From an uncultured Marvinbryantia sp. (GTDB lineage: Bacteria > Bacillota > Clostridia > Lachnospirales > Lachnospiraceae), in NCBI RefSeq assembly GCF_905201705.1, contig NZ_CAJKOX010000014.1, positions 1-64,000 of the forward strand: DNA of 64,000 nucleotides, given 5' to 3'. Shown here one piece after another: positions 48,343-57,103 of the stretch. A program made the position numbers and the translations under genes. Below the pieces are notes generated by a model. That model did not search any database. It was not told the origin of the DNA and saw nothing but the letters and a program-made list of their open reading frames with translations. Position 1 is the stretch's first letter. Each line of letters begins with the position of its first letter.

Positions 48343-50118
48343 ATGGTTACCAATGTATTAGATTATTTGGAGCGTTCAGCTGCGCGCTTTCCTGAGAAAA
48401 CGGCCTTCGCAGACAAAATGCATCAGGTTTGTTATCGCGAACTGGTGGAGCGGGCAAAGGCGCTTGGCAGCAGGATCGCCGGATATGGATTTCGGAATCA
48501 GCCGGTGGCGGTTGCTACCGATCATTCTGCCCAGTGTCTGGTCATTTTTATGGCGGTCGTATACAGCGGAAATTTTTATGTCCCGGTGGATGTAAAGCTT
48601 CCGGCGGCGCGCATCCGGGCGATCCTTGATGTCACGCAGCCGTTCCTTACGATCGTACCGCAAAAGGATGCAGAGAAGTTTCGGGAGTTTGTGCCGGAAA
48701 AACAGCTTTTGATCCGTGAGGAGCAGCAGGGATTGCAGGCGGATGAGGCGCTGCTTGCGAAAATACGGCAGGCCCATCTGGATACCGATCCGCTGTATGT
48801 GATCTTTACTTCCGGTTCCACTGGCGTTCCCAAGGGTGTGCTTATCTGTCACCGGTCGGTGATCGACCTTGCAGAGCAGTTTGCGGAAACCTTTCATTTT
48901 GATGAAAATGAAGTGTTTGCGAATCAGGCGCCTTTTGACTTCGACGTGTCAGTGAAGGATATTTACAGTACGCTGCGCAACGGGGCTTCCCTGTATATTG
49001 TGCCTCAGACGATGTTTTCCATGCCAAAGGGGCTGGTGCCCTATTTAAATGAGCATAAAGTGACGACGATCATATGGGCAGTTTCCGCTCTCAGTATTCT
49101 CTCTTCTATGAAGGTACTGGAAAAGAGCAGACCGCTTTATTTAAAGAAGGTAATGTTTTCCGGGGAAGTGATGCCGATGAAGGTACTGAACGACTGGAAA
49201 AAACAGCTCCCGGATGCGATGTATGTCAACCTGTACGGACCGACGGAAATTACCTGCAACTGCACTTATTACATATTGGACAGAGATTTTTCCAATACGG
49301 AGACGCTGCCGATCGGACAGGCATTTTCCAATACGGAGATCCTGCTGCTGGATGAGGAAGGACGGGAGGTGCCCGACGGCGAAACAGGAGAGATCTGCGT
49401 GCGGGGAACCTGCCTCTCACACGGCTATTACCGCAATCCGGAGGCGACCGAAAAAGCATTCCGGCAGAATCCGCGCAATACGGCGTATCCGGAAAAAATT
49501 TATCACACCGGCGATTACGGGCGCAGAAATGAGCAGGGACTTCTGATGTTCGCCGCACGGCGCGACTGGCAGATCAAGCATATGGGGCACCGCATCGAGC
49601 TTTCTGAGATCGAGAGCGCTGTCAACGCGTTCCCGTGGATCGCGCGCTGCTGCTGTCAGTACGATGAGGCGAAGGGGAAAATCGTTTTGATTTATCAGGC
49701 GCAGGAGCCGTGTGACGGTCAGCTCATTAAAGAACTGCAGAATTATCTGCCGAAGTATATGTGTCCGAACCGGCTCATCTGGATGAAACAGATGCCGATG
49801 AACCAGCGGGGAAAGATCGACCGTGTTTTCTTAAAGCAGAAATTTATCGGGCAGCCGGGGGCTCCCTTATATAAAGAGGCAGTGCTGCTGGGAGAGGGCG
49901 AAGCGCTGCAGAGACAGGAGAAGGAGCTTATCGCGCGCGGCATCCACTGTGTAAGAATGGAGACGGCGGGCGAAGAGGAGACGGTGCAGTATCTTGCGCA
50001 GCTGTGTGCGCCGACCCTGGTATGCGACTTTGGGAAGGAAAGAACAATGCCGCAGCGGGTGCTGGATAATCCTTATTTGTTTTTTGCGAAAGACGGAGAA
50101 TGCGGAGGTGAGGCGTAA
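48343..50118 (+). CDS. DltA-like adenylating enzyme
   Basis: ANL-family ligase (591 aa) like D-alanine:D-alanyl carrier protein ligase. Motifs: F-T-S-G-S-T-G-V-P-K-G, F-D-F-D-V-S-V-K-D, L-Y-G-P-T-E, Y-H-T-G-D and M-N-Q-R-G-K-I-D-R with the catalytic Lys. It activates an amino acid (or similar acid) and loads it on the carrier at 50984. About 85 residues longer at the C-terminus than DltA, an extension I do not recognise. Substrate may not be D-alanine. Its stop overlaps the GNAT gene start. Confidence 0.88.
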   Translation: MVTNVLDYLERSAARFPEKTAFADKMHQVCYRELVERAKALGSRIAGYGFRNQPVAVATDHSAQCLVIFMAVVYSGNFYVPVDVKLPAARIRAILDVTQPFLTIVPQKDAEKFREFVPEKQLLIREEQQGLQADEALLAKIRQAHLDTDPLYVIFTSGSTGVPKGVLICHRSVIDLAEQFAETFHFDENEVFANQAPFDFDVSVKDIYSTLRNGASLYIVPQTMFSMPKGLVPYLNEHKVTTIIWAVSALSILSSMKVLEKSRPLYLKKVMFSGEVMPMKVLNDWKKQLPDAMYVNLYGPTEITCNCTYYILDRDFSNTETLPIGQAFSNTEILLLDEEGREVPDGETGEICVRGTCLSHGYYRNPEATEKAFRQNPRNTAYPEKIYHTGDYGRRNEQGLLMFAARRDWQIKHMGHRIELSEIESAVNAFPWIARCCCQYDEAKGKIVLIYQAQEPCDGQLIKELQNYLPKYMCPNRLIWMKQMPMNQRGKIDRVFLKQKFIGQPGAPLYKEAVLLGEGEALQRQEKELIARGIHCVRMETAGEEETVQYLAQLCAPTLVCDFGKERTMPQRVLDNPYLFFAKDGECGGEA

Positions 50119-50957
50119 TGGAGAAGATCGCTTCAGCTGCATTGTTCGGTGAGCGGGTAAAGGCGTTTAAGAAGAAAAACCGTCCGGTTGTCACCAACTG
50201 CTTTTTTGTACCGGCGGAGGTGGAGGATATGATCCGGCGGGAAAAGCTGTATGTGGAGGAGGCGGAAGAAGCGCTCTGCATTCAGGTGAGGGAGGCATAT
50301 TACAGCCGGCTGTACTATTATATGAAGGAGGGCGCGCAGCTTCCGGCTCTTTCCGGATGGATGCGTCCGGTGATCCTCGACACGGTATTTCGGGGCGACG
50401 AGGAAGCGGCACTTGCAAAATGCAAAGTTTCGCGCTGGTGTGCGCACGGGTTTGCGGAGTATAAGCGCTATCGCAGGATGGAGTGTGCGAAAGAAAATTT
50501 CCTGCCGCCGGCGGATCAGAGGGCGAAGCTTGCCGAGTATCCGATCGTGCCGTTAAAACCGCAGGATTACCCGGAGGTTGCGGCGCTCTGGAAGAGCAGC
50601 CTGGATATTTACAGCACACTGCTTCCGCAGGAGGCGGAATTTGCCGAATACTGTGAAAAACAGCAGGTGATCGGAGTGCGGCTGCCGGACGGTACGGCAG
50701 GAGCGGTGATCATGGTGATCCCGAAAGGCAAGACGGGTTTTATGCAGCACCTGGTGGTAAGTACAAAACTGCGCGGGCTTGGCATGGGAAGAACGCTTTT
50801 CTGCGGCGCCACAGAGTACCTTCTGACGAAAGGCGGCGCCGACAAAGTAAATTTCTGGGTGGATGAAGAAAACATACACGCTATTGCTATTTATCAGAAA
50901 ATGGGTTATATATATGATGGGGTAATTTCACGGCAGTTTCTGCTGGGAGAAAAATAA
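50118..50957 (+). CDS. GNAT acyltransferase inside the Dlt-like operon
   Basis: A 279-aa protein whose C-terminal half (about 140-279) is a GNAT domain with the acyl-CoA loop R-G-L-G-M-G-R-T and the end V-D-E-E-N-I-H-A-I-A-I-Y-Q-K-M-G-Y. The N-terminal 130 residues are an unknown helical domain. It overlaps the adenylation gene by 1 bp and precedes the carrier by 26 bp. I infer N-acylation of the carrier-bound amino acid, which normal dlt operons do not do. Confidence 0.8.
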   Translation: MEKIASAALFGERVKAFKKKNRPVVTNCFFVPAEVEDMIRREKLYVEEAEEALCIQVREAYYSRLYYYMKEGAQLPALSGWMRPVILDTVFRGDEEAALAKCKVSRWCAHGFAEYKRYRRMECAKENFLPPADQRAKLAEYPIVPLKPQDYPEVAALWKSSLDIYSTLLPQEAEFAEYCEKQQVIGVRLPDGTAGAVIMVIPKGKTGFMQHLVVSTKLRGLGMGRTLFCGATEYLLTKGGADKVNFWVDEENIHAIAIYQKMGYIYDGVISRQFLLGEK

Positions 50958-50983
50958 CGAACTAAGAAGAGGAGAGAAAACGT

Positions 50984-51214
50984 ATGGAACAGTTAATGGA
51001 AATTTTAAAGGAACTCAGACCGGATGTGGACTTTGAGACGGAGAAGGCATTGATCGATAATGCGATTCTGGACTCCTTCGATATCGTTTCCCTCATTGGC
51101 GAGCTGAACGATGCGTTTGGCGTGGAAATTGAATTTGAGGACATGGAGCCGGAAAACTTCAACAGCGCTGAGGATATGTACAAACTGATACAGAGGCTGC
51201 AGCAGGAGGCATAA
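50984..51214 (+). CDS. DltC-like carrier protein
   Basis: A 76-aa acidic carrier protein with the phosphopantetheine Ser31 in L-D-S-F-D-I. It would receive the adenylated substrate from the product of 48343 and hand it to the MBOAT enzyme starting 1 bp later. RBS GAAGAGGAG. Like DltC it is more acidic than the ACPs in the capsule locus. Confidence 0.9.
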   Translation: MEQLMEILKELRPDVDFETEKALIDNAILDSFDIVSLIGELNDAFGVEIEFEDMEPENFNSAEDMYKLIQRLQQEA

Positions 51215-51215
51215 A

Positions 51216-52781
51216 ATGACAGTCAATTCCCTGTTTTTTTTGCTGTTCCTGGCTGTGCTGTATGTGGTGTACTATGTATGTCCGCTGAAGTACCGCTGGA
51301 TGGTGCTGCTTGGCGCCAGTGTGTTTTTTTACGCACTGGCGTGCGCGGCATCGCCGGTGTATCTGCTGCTTACGAGCATCAGCATTTGGGTCTCCGGGCT
51401 TTGGATGGAGCGCCTGGAGCAGGAATGCAAACGGATGATTGCCGAAAAGAGAAATACGGCGGCAGTGCTGAAAAAGCAGTATAAAAAGAAAAAGAAGAAG
51501 ATTCTGACAATAGCGGTTATTTTTAATCTGGGAATTCTGTTAATCTTAAAATACAGCGGATTCTTTGTAAGGATCGGTAATCGGCTGTTTGCGTTTACAG
51601 GCGTGCAGCTGCCGGTTCCGAAGTTTCTGATTCCGCTCGGCATTTCGTATTACACGTTAATTGCGATCAGTTATCTGATGGATATTTATAAAGGCAAAAT
51701 ACAGGCGCAGAAGAATTATGCAAAGCTGCTCTTGTTTCTTGCGTACTTTCCGCAGATGACGCAGGGACCGATGAACCGCTATAAGCCGATGGCGGCGCAG
51801 CTATATGAAGGACATGCATTTGATTACCATAATTTTTCCTATGGGTGTCAGCGTATGCTGTGGGGCTTTTTTAAGAAGATGGTGGTTGCGGATAATCTGC
51901 GTCCGGTCATGCAGAGTATTTTTGATCAGTATGCAGAATTGAGCGGCATTACCTGTTTCCTGGGCTGCGTGTATATGACGGTCTGGATGTACGCGGATTT
52001 TTCCGGTTACATGGATATTGTGGCAGGGGCTTCCGAGCTGTTTGGCATCCATATTGAGGAAAACTTCCGGCGGCCGTTTTTTTCGGAATCTCTGGCGGAA
52101 TACTGGAGGCGCTGGCATATAACCCTAAGCTCCTGGTTCCGCGATTATATGTTTTATCCGCTGGCAGTTTCCTCGCCGGCGACAAAATTTGGCAAACTGG
52201 GAAGAAAATGGTTTGGCGCGCGTGTCGGTAAGCTGTTCCCCTCGCTGTTTGCACTGGTGTTTGTGTGGACCAGCACGGGATTTTGGCATGATGCGAGCTG
52301 GCGTTACATACTGTGGGGCGCGGCAAACGGCGTTTTCATCATGGGAGCGATGATTCTGGAACCATATTTTGCGAAGGCAAAGGAGGTTTTGCATATCCGT
52401 CAGGATAGCAGAGGCTGGAAGTTGTTCAGCATTGCGAGAACGTTTTTCCTTGTGAGTATTCTGAAAATCTTTCCGGGACCGGCAAGTACAGCAGAGATGC
52501 TGCAATTTGCGAAAAAAATGTTTACGGATATCCGTATGCCGGCCGGATGGTCAGAGATCCTGCCTGGGCTGTCCAGGGAAATGAAAATATTTTTAGGATG
52601 CGCGCTGCTTCTGATGTTTGCAGTAGATTTCCTGCAGGAAAAGCAGCCGGTGCGCGATACGCTGGCGAAGAAACCCTTGCTGGTGAGATGGTTCTGCTAT
52701 TTTTTTGTGCTTGGAGTGATCCTGGCGATCGGGCAGTTCAACGTTTCGATGACAGGAGGATTTGCTTATGCGCAATTTTAA
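51216..52781 (+). CDS. MBOAT O-acyltransferase (DltB/AlgI-like)
   Basis: Multispanning membrane protein (521 aa) with about ten helices. The MBOAT signatures Y-W-R-R-W-H-I-T-L-S-S-W-F-R-D-Y and T-G-F-W-H-D-A-S-W-R-Y-I-L-W-G hold the invariant catalytic His. It moves the acyl or aminoacyl group from the carrier across the membrane to a surface polymer. A Lys-rich loop lies at about residues 88-94. It overlaps the SGNH gene by 14 bp. Confidence 0.92.
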   Translation: MTVNSLFFLLFLAVLYVVYYVCPLKYRWMVLLGASVFFYALACAASPVYLLLTSISIWVSGLWMERLEQECKRMIAEKRNTAAVLKKQYKKKKKKILTIAVIFNLGILLILKYSGFFVRIGNRLFAFTGVQLPVPKFLIPLGISYYTLIAISYLMDIYKGKIQAQKNYAKLLLFLAYFPQMTQGPMNRYKPMAAQLYEGHAFDYHNFSYGCQRMLWGFFKKMVVADNLRPVMQSIFDQYAELSGITCFLGCVYMTVWMYADFSGYMDIVAGASELFGIHIEENFRRPFFSESLAEYWRRWHITLSSWFRDYMFYPLAVSSPATKFGKLGRKWFGARVGKLFPSLFALVFVWTSTGFWHDASWRYILWGAANGVFIMGAMILEPYFAKAKEVLHIRQDSRGWKLFSIARTFFLVSILKIFPGPASTAEMLQFAKKMFTDIRMPAGWSEILPGLSREMKIFLGCALLLMFAVDFLQEKQPVRDTLAKKPLLVRWFCYFFVLGVILAIGQFNVSMTGGFAYAQF

Positions 52782-53781
52782 GAAAATAGCTCCCCGCATT
52801 TGTGCGGTGCTGGCATTTGTGATATTGTTCGAGAGTGTTGCGCGCTTCGCTTATGAGGGATGGACGACCTTCTCGCTTGCCTCCAAACGGGAACGCAGTG
52901 ACCTGAAGGGAACGATCGATACGCTGTACTGCGGCACCTCGATTGCCGCACGCGGCATTCAGCCGGTGATACTGGATGAGGCGCTCGGAACGACAGGGTT
53001 TAATATTGCCACAAACACGCAGCCCCTGAAGGGAACCTATTATCTGATACAGGAGACGGCAGAGGAAAATCCGGTAAAGCAGATTTATCTGGTGCTTTCG
53101 GTTTCCACGCTGAAGAAGGAGGCGACGGATCAGGAGTATTTATCTGCCTATGAATATCTGCGCACGATGCGCTGGAAGGCGCGTTACCTGCTTTCTGTCC
53201 GCAGCGAGGGGCTTACGGTATCGTCGCTTCTTTATTCTACACGGATCAGCAAATATCTGAATCTGAAGCAGGTTAAGAAAAATGTCAAAAAGAAGCTGTA
53301 CAGGACTGTGGTGCAGAGATACTATGGTAACCGCGGCTGGCGTGCAAGAAAAACGAGTTACGAGGGAGAACGGGCAGGAAAGAAAAACGGTTTTACAGGT
53401 TACTGGGATGGAAGCAAGGGCATAGCGCAGATTACGGAAGAGTCACTGGAGTATCTGTATAAGATCGCTGATTTTTGCAGAGAAGAGGGAATTGAGCTTA
53501 ACCTGCTCCTGACGCCGATTACGCAGGACTACATTGATGGAGCGGGAGATCTGGACAATCTGGATGAGGTATGCCGCGCGCTTGCCGAAGAGATGGATGC
53601 AAATTACTATAATTTTATGCTCTATAAGGAACGGCAGACGGTATTTACCAATGATCTGTTTGAGGATTACAAGCATATGAATGTGGAGGGCAGCGAGGTA
53701 TTTTCAGAGCTTCTGGCGGAGGTACTGCAGAGCAGTGATCCACAGGAATATTTTTATGATAGTATGGAAGAGTTTAAGTAA
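52768..53781 (+). CDS. DltD/AlgX-like membrane-anchored SGNH protein
   Basis: A 337-aa protein with one N-terminal membrane helix (about 9-26) and an outside domain. The nucleophile motif C-G-T-S-I-A-A-R-G-I is at about 50-59, and a C-terminal D-Y-K-H-M-N-V-E-G-S supplies the Asp/His pair, like DltD. It works with the MBOAT enzyme to put the acyl group on the polymer, or to remove it. ATG 52768 has AGGAGG upstream. Overall likeness to DltD is low, so the name rests on these motifs and on context. Confidence 0.78.
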   Translation: MRNFKKIAPRICAVLAFVILFESVARFAYEGWTTFSLASKRERSDLKGTIDTLYCGTSIAARGIQPVILDEALGTTGFNIATNTQPLKGTYYLIQETAEENPVKQIYLVLSVSTLKKEATDQEYLSAYEYLRTMRWKARYLLSVRSEGLTVSSLLYSTRISKYLNLKQVKKNVKKKLYRTVVQRYYGNRGWRARKTSYEGERAGKKNGFTGYWDGSKGIAQITEESLEYLYKIADFCREEGIELNLLLTPITQDYIDGAGDLDNLDEVCRALAEEMDANYYNFMLYKERQTVFTNDLFEDYKHMNVEGSEVFSELLAEVLQSSDPQEYFYDSMEEFK

Positions 53782-53801
53782 GGATTAAAGGAGGAAGAGG
53801 C

Positions 53802-54794
53802 ATGAGCGGATGTGTAAGGTGCGGATTACCGGAAAATTATGCGGGAATTAAGCTGGATGAGCATGGAGTGTGCAATTACTGTCATTTCTACGATGAACAC
53901 AGGTCGGAGCTGACAGACTATGAGGCGCTGGAAAAGAAATTTGCGGCGGAGATCGAGAAGGCAAAGGAGAAGGCGAAGGAAAACGGCGCGAAATATGACT
54001 GCATCGTCGGTGTGAGCGGCGGAAAGGACGGCGCATACATCACCTATCAGTTAAAGCACAAATATGGAATGCGCGTACTCACCTACACGCTGGACAATGG
54101 ATTTTCTACCGATTTCGGAAAGAATAATATTGCAAATCTGCTGGATAAGCTGGATGTGGATCACATCCGCATCACGGTAAATGAGTCGAAGCTCCGCGGG
54201 TATTATTCCGCCTGCATGAAGCTGATGCACAATTTCTGCAGCGTTTGTTTCCATCTTTGCCACTACTACAGTCATCTGCTGGCGTCGCAGTATAAGATTC
54301 CGCTGATCGTCAACGGAAGAACGCATATGCAGGTGCTGCAGGCGGCGGACTGCACAAAAGGCATCGAGCCGTTTGAAATTTCACGTAATCTTGCCGATTT
54401 CGAGTATCAGATGTTTGGACGTCTGGTGGAAAAAATGGCGAAGACGAAGCGCCTTGATTATCTGCCGGAGGCGGAGGTGACGTCGCTTTCCTACTTTATG
54501 TATCACGATGTGACGGATGAGGAGAAGATGGCGTTCCTGCAGGAGAAGATTGGCTGGAACCGTCCGAAGAGCACTGTTCCGCATCCGGACTGCTGGGCGC
54601 ATCATATTGCGGAGAAATGCAGCATTGAGAAGCTTGGGTATCCGGTGCGCACCGGTGAGCTTGCCGTGTTTGCGCGCGAGGGCAGCATGCCGGTGGAGGA
54701 ATCTATCGCGGAGCGCGAAAAGGATGCGGAATATTTCAGCACGGTCGATCCGGAGCTGGAGGCGCGCTTTTACGAAAGAATCAAAAAGCGCTGA
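53802..54794 (+). CDS. N-acetyl sugar amidotransferase-like PP-loop ATPase
   Basis: A 330-aa N-type ATP pyrophosphatase similar to PseA/WbpG/LpsA. N-terminal zinc-knuckle-like C-V-R-C ... C-N-Y-C (residues 4-26), PP-loop G-V-S-G-G-K-D-G at about 69-76 (the usual Ser after Asp is Gly here), and C-S-V-C-F-H-L-C in mid-protein. Family members turn an N-acetyl group into an acetamidino group using ammonia and ATP. It is 20 bp after the SGNH gene and ends the operon; its stop overlaps a spore promoter. Confidence 0.85.
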   Translation: MSGCVRCGLPENYAGIKLDEHGVCNYCHFYDEHRSELTDYEALEKKFAAEIEKAKEKAKENGAKYDCIVGVSGGKDGAYITYQLKHKYGMRVLTYTLDNGFSTDFGKNNIANLLDKLDVDHIRITVNESKLRGYYSACMKLMHNFCSVCFHLCHYYSHLLASQYKIPLIVNGRTHMQVLQAADCTKGIEPFEISRNLADFEYQMFGRLVEKMAKTKRLDYLPEAEVTSLSYFMYHDVTDEEKMAFLQEKIGWNRPKSTVPHPDCWAHHIAEKCSIEKLGYPVRTGELAVFAREGSMPVEESIAEREKDAEYFSTVDPELEARFYERIKKR

Positions 54795-54821
54795 ATATTT
54801 TCCGCCTGAATGCAGAAACTA
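54792..54821 (+). promoter_or_regulatory. Sigma-G/F type promoter of gpr
   Basis: TGAATA, 17-bp spacer, GAAACTA, close to the sigma-G consensus (TGAATA, CATACTA). The -35 box uses the stop codon of the previous gene. Known gpr genes are transcribed in the forespore by sigma-F/G, which agrees. Confidence 0.6.
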
Positions 54822-54848
54822 CCTCTCAGAAATGATGAGGAGGCTGCT

Positions 54849-55736
54849 ATGCTTGGAGATTTTAACGTGCGCACGGACCTTGCGCTGGAGGCGAAGGAGA
54901 GCTTTGAGGAGGACGATGTAGAGATCCGCGGGGTGCGGGTCGAGGAAGAGACGGATGAGGAACGTGAGATATACACAACCATTGTGAGAATCGAGACGGA
55001 GAACGGGGCAAGGACCATGGGAAAACCGGTGGGCACTTACATTACGCTGGAGGCGCCGAACATGTCGTCCGAGGATGAAGACTATCACCGGGAGATTTCC
55101 GAGGCGCTTGCCGGTCATCTTGGCCAGCTTTTGGGAGAAAAGGAGCAGACGGTCCTGGTGGTCGGCCTTGGGAACCGCGAGGTGACACCGGACGCCCTCG
55201 GACCGCAGGTGGTCGGAAATCTGCGGGTGACGCGCCACATTGCGAAGGAGTACGGGCGCGCGTCGCTGGAGGGCAACGCGCATCTGGTGAGCGCGATCGT
55301 GCCGGGCGTGATGGCGCAGACCGGTATGGAGACACTGGAGATCATCCGCGGTGTGGTGCAGGAGACGGCGCCGCAGGCGGTGATCGTGGTGGATGCGCTG
55401 GCGGCGAGGAGCACCCGGCGCTTAAACCGCACGATCCAGATCACGGACACCGGCATCAATCCCGGCTCCGGCGTCGGCAACCACCGCAACGGCATCAATG
55501 AGGAAGCGCTTGGCGTGCCGGTGATCGCAATCGGCGTGCCGACGGTCGTCGATGCCGCTACGATCGTCAACGACACTATGGAGCACTTAATTGACACGAA
55601 GGAGCGCAGACAGAGCCTGCGGGAGCAGATATCTCCGCAGTTAAATACCATGTTTGTGACGCCGAAGGACATTGACGAGACGATCAAACGCGTCAGCTAC
55701 ACGATATCCGAGGGGCTGAATATCGCGCTGTCTTGA
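54849..55736 (+). CDS. gpr: Germination protease GPR
   Basis: Spore protease (295 aa) that degrades small acid-soluble proteins upon germination. N-terminal V-R-T-D-L-A-L-E-A is the propeptide/early region, then V-V-G-L-G-N-R-E-V-T-P-D-A-L-G-P and N-P-G-S-G-V-G-N-H-R. It is somewhat shorter than B. subtilis GPR. ATG 54849 follows GAGGAGG; a longer start at 54810 is not supported. spoIIP follows after 64 bp, the usual gpr-spoIIP order in Firmicutes. Proof of endospore formation together with spoIIP. Confidence 0.95.
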   Translation: MLGDFNVRTDLALEAKESFEEDDVEIRGVRVEEETDEEREIYTTIVRIETENGARTMGKPVGTYITLEAPNMSSEDEDYHREISEALAGHLGQLLGEKEQTVLVVGLGNREVTPDALGPQVVGNLRVTRHIAKEYGRASLEGNAHLVSAIVPGVMAQTGMETLEIIRGVVQETAPQAVIVVDALAARSTRRLNRTIQITDTGINPGSGVGNHRNGINEEALGVPVIAIGVPTVVDAATIVNDTMEHLIDTKERRQSLREQISPQLNTMFVTPKDIDETIKRVSYTISEGLNIALS

Positions 55737-55740
55737 AATG

Positions 55741-55770
55741 GTCATAAAATCACCCGGACGTGCATAGGAT
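55741..55770 (+). promoter_or_regulatory. Possible sigma-E promoter of spoIIP
   Basis: GTCATAA, 15-bp spacer, CATAGGAT, resembling sigma-E boxes (ATA-type -35, CATACAAT -10). It is 30 bp before the spoIIP start. Weak evidence by itself; supported by the known control of spoIIP. Confidence 0.4.
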
Positions 55771-55800
55771 ATAGTACTACATGCGGTAAGGGTGGACAAG

Positions 55801-56997
55801 ATGAAGCTTCTGGACAGGATCATTCAGGCGGTTCTCACCTGTGCGCTGCTTGCGCTGGGCGGCTATATCATCGTGCGCAGCGTGGCGATCGCGGGCGAGA
55901 ACGGTCTGTTTAAAAATACGCCGCTGCTCTCAGCGGTTTACGAAAAGATGGAAGAATGGACGGCGGGTACTTACATACCCGTCATTTCCTATGTCTCGGA
56001 GGAGACGGAAAAACCCGATATCCTGCTGGAAATGGAGGATCAGATGTTCCCGGTGTACGGGTACGTCAGACGGCAGCAGGAAAATGAGGCGCAGGTGGAG
56101 AGCAGGGAGGAGTACGAGCTGATCCTGCGGGCGCAGGCGCAGGCGGAGGAAAACAAGCGCCCGCGTGAGACGGAAAGCTATACGGCTCAGACGGAAGAGG
56201 GCGCCGCCGGAGAGAATCCTTTATGGGATTTTCAGTATCTTCTGAATCACTATTTTTCTATGGATATGACGACGACCATCGACGCGCAGCGGCTGGACGG
56301 GCGCACACTGCTTTCTATGGATATGACGATGGAGCGGGATTCCTCACAGCCGCAGATCCTGATCTATCACTCGCATTCGCAGGAGGCGTTCGCCGATTCG
56401 GTGGAGGGCGATCCGTCCACGACAATTGTGGGAATCGGAGACTATCTCGCACAGATCCTGCGCGAGGATTACGGCTACAATGTGATTCATGAGGACGGCG
56501 TGTTTGACCTGGTGGACGGCGTGCTGGACCGCAATCTCGCCTATGATTTTTCTGAGGTGGCGGTGACGGAGATACTGGAGCAATACCCTTCTATTGAGAT
56601 CGTGATCGACCTGCACCGCGACGGCGTGGACGGAACGCGTTTTGTGACAGAATACAATGGAAAGCCGGCGGCACAGCTGATGTTTATTGCCGGGATGAGC
56701 CGGACAGCCGACGGGCAGGACATCGCTTATCTTCCCAATTCCTATATCCAGGATAACCTGGCGTTCGCCCTGCAGCTTCAGCTCGCGGCGGAAGAGGAGA
56801 CGCCGGAGCTGATGCGCAATATTTATCTGATGGCTTACCGGTTCAACCTGCATCTGCGCCCGAAGAGCCTGCTTCTGGAGGCGGGCACGCAGCTCAGCAC
56901 GGTGGCGGAGGAAAAAAACGCGATGGAGGCGTTTGCGATGATACTTGATAAAGTGCTGCAGGGCGAAGCAGGTCCTTCGGGGGAGCGGAGCGAATAG
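55801..56997 (+). CDS. spoIIP: Stage II sporulation protein P
   Basis: Membrane-anchored peptidoglycan hydrolase (398 aa) for septal wall thinning and forespore engulfment. N-terminal helix residues 8-27, long linker, then the SpoIIP domain with Y-H-S-H-S-Q-E-A-F, T-T-I-V-G-I-G-D-Y-L, V-I-D-L-H-R-D and L-L-E-A-G-T-Q-L-S-T, holding zinc and catalytic residues. ATG 55801 is spaced well behind AAGGG; GTG 55792 would sit too near the site. Confidence 0.95.
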   Translation: MKLLDRIIQAVLTCALLALGGYIIVRSVAIAGENGLFKNTPLLSAVYEKMEEWTAGTYIPVISYVSEETEKPDILLEMEDQMFPVYGYVRRQQENEAQVESREEYELILRAQAQAEENKRPRETESYTAQTEEGAAGENPLWDFQYLLNHYFSMDMTTTIDAQRLDGRTLLSMDMTMERDSSQPQILIYHSHSQEAFADSVEGDPSTTIVGIGDYLAQILREDYGYNVIHEDGVFDLVDGVLDRNLAYDFSEVAVTEILEQYPSIEIVIDLHRDGVDGTRFVTEYNGKPAAQLMFIAGMSRTADGQDIAYLPNSYIQDNLAFALQLQLAAEEETPELMRNIYLMAYRFNLHLRPKSLLLEAGTQLSTVAEEKNAMEAFAMILDKVLQGEAGPSGERSE

Positions 56998-57022
56998 TAA
57001 CCGCCTGAGCATGGGGAATGGC

Positions 57023-57052
57023 TTTACAAATATTTGGAAGATATGTTACAAT
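57023..57052 (+). promoter_or_regulatory. Promoter of lepA
   Basis: TTTACA, 18-bp spacer, TACAAT with a TG one base ahead (extended -10). The lepA ATG lies 52 bp downstream. Confidence 0.5.
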
Positions 57053-57103
57053 GGGCTGGACGCAAAATGCGTGCATATGAGAACACAGCAGAGGACGGAT
57101 AGC

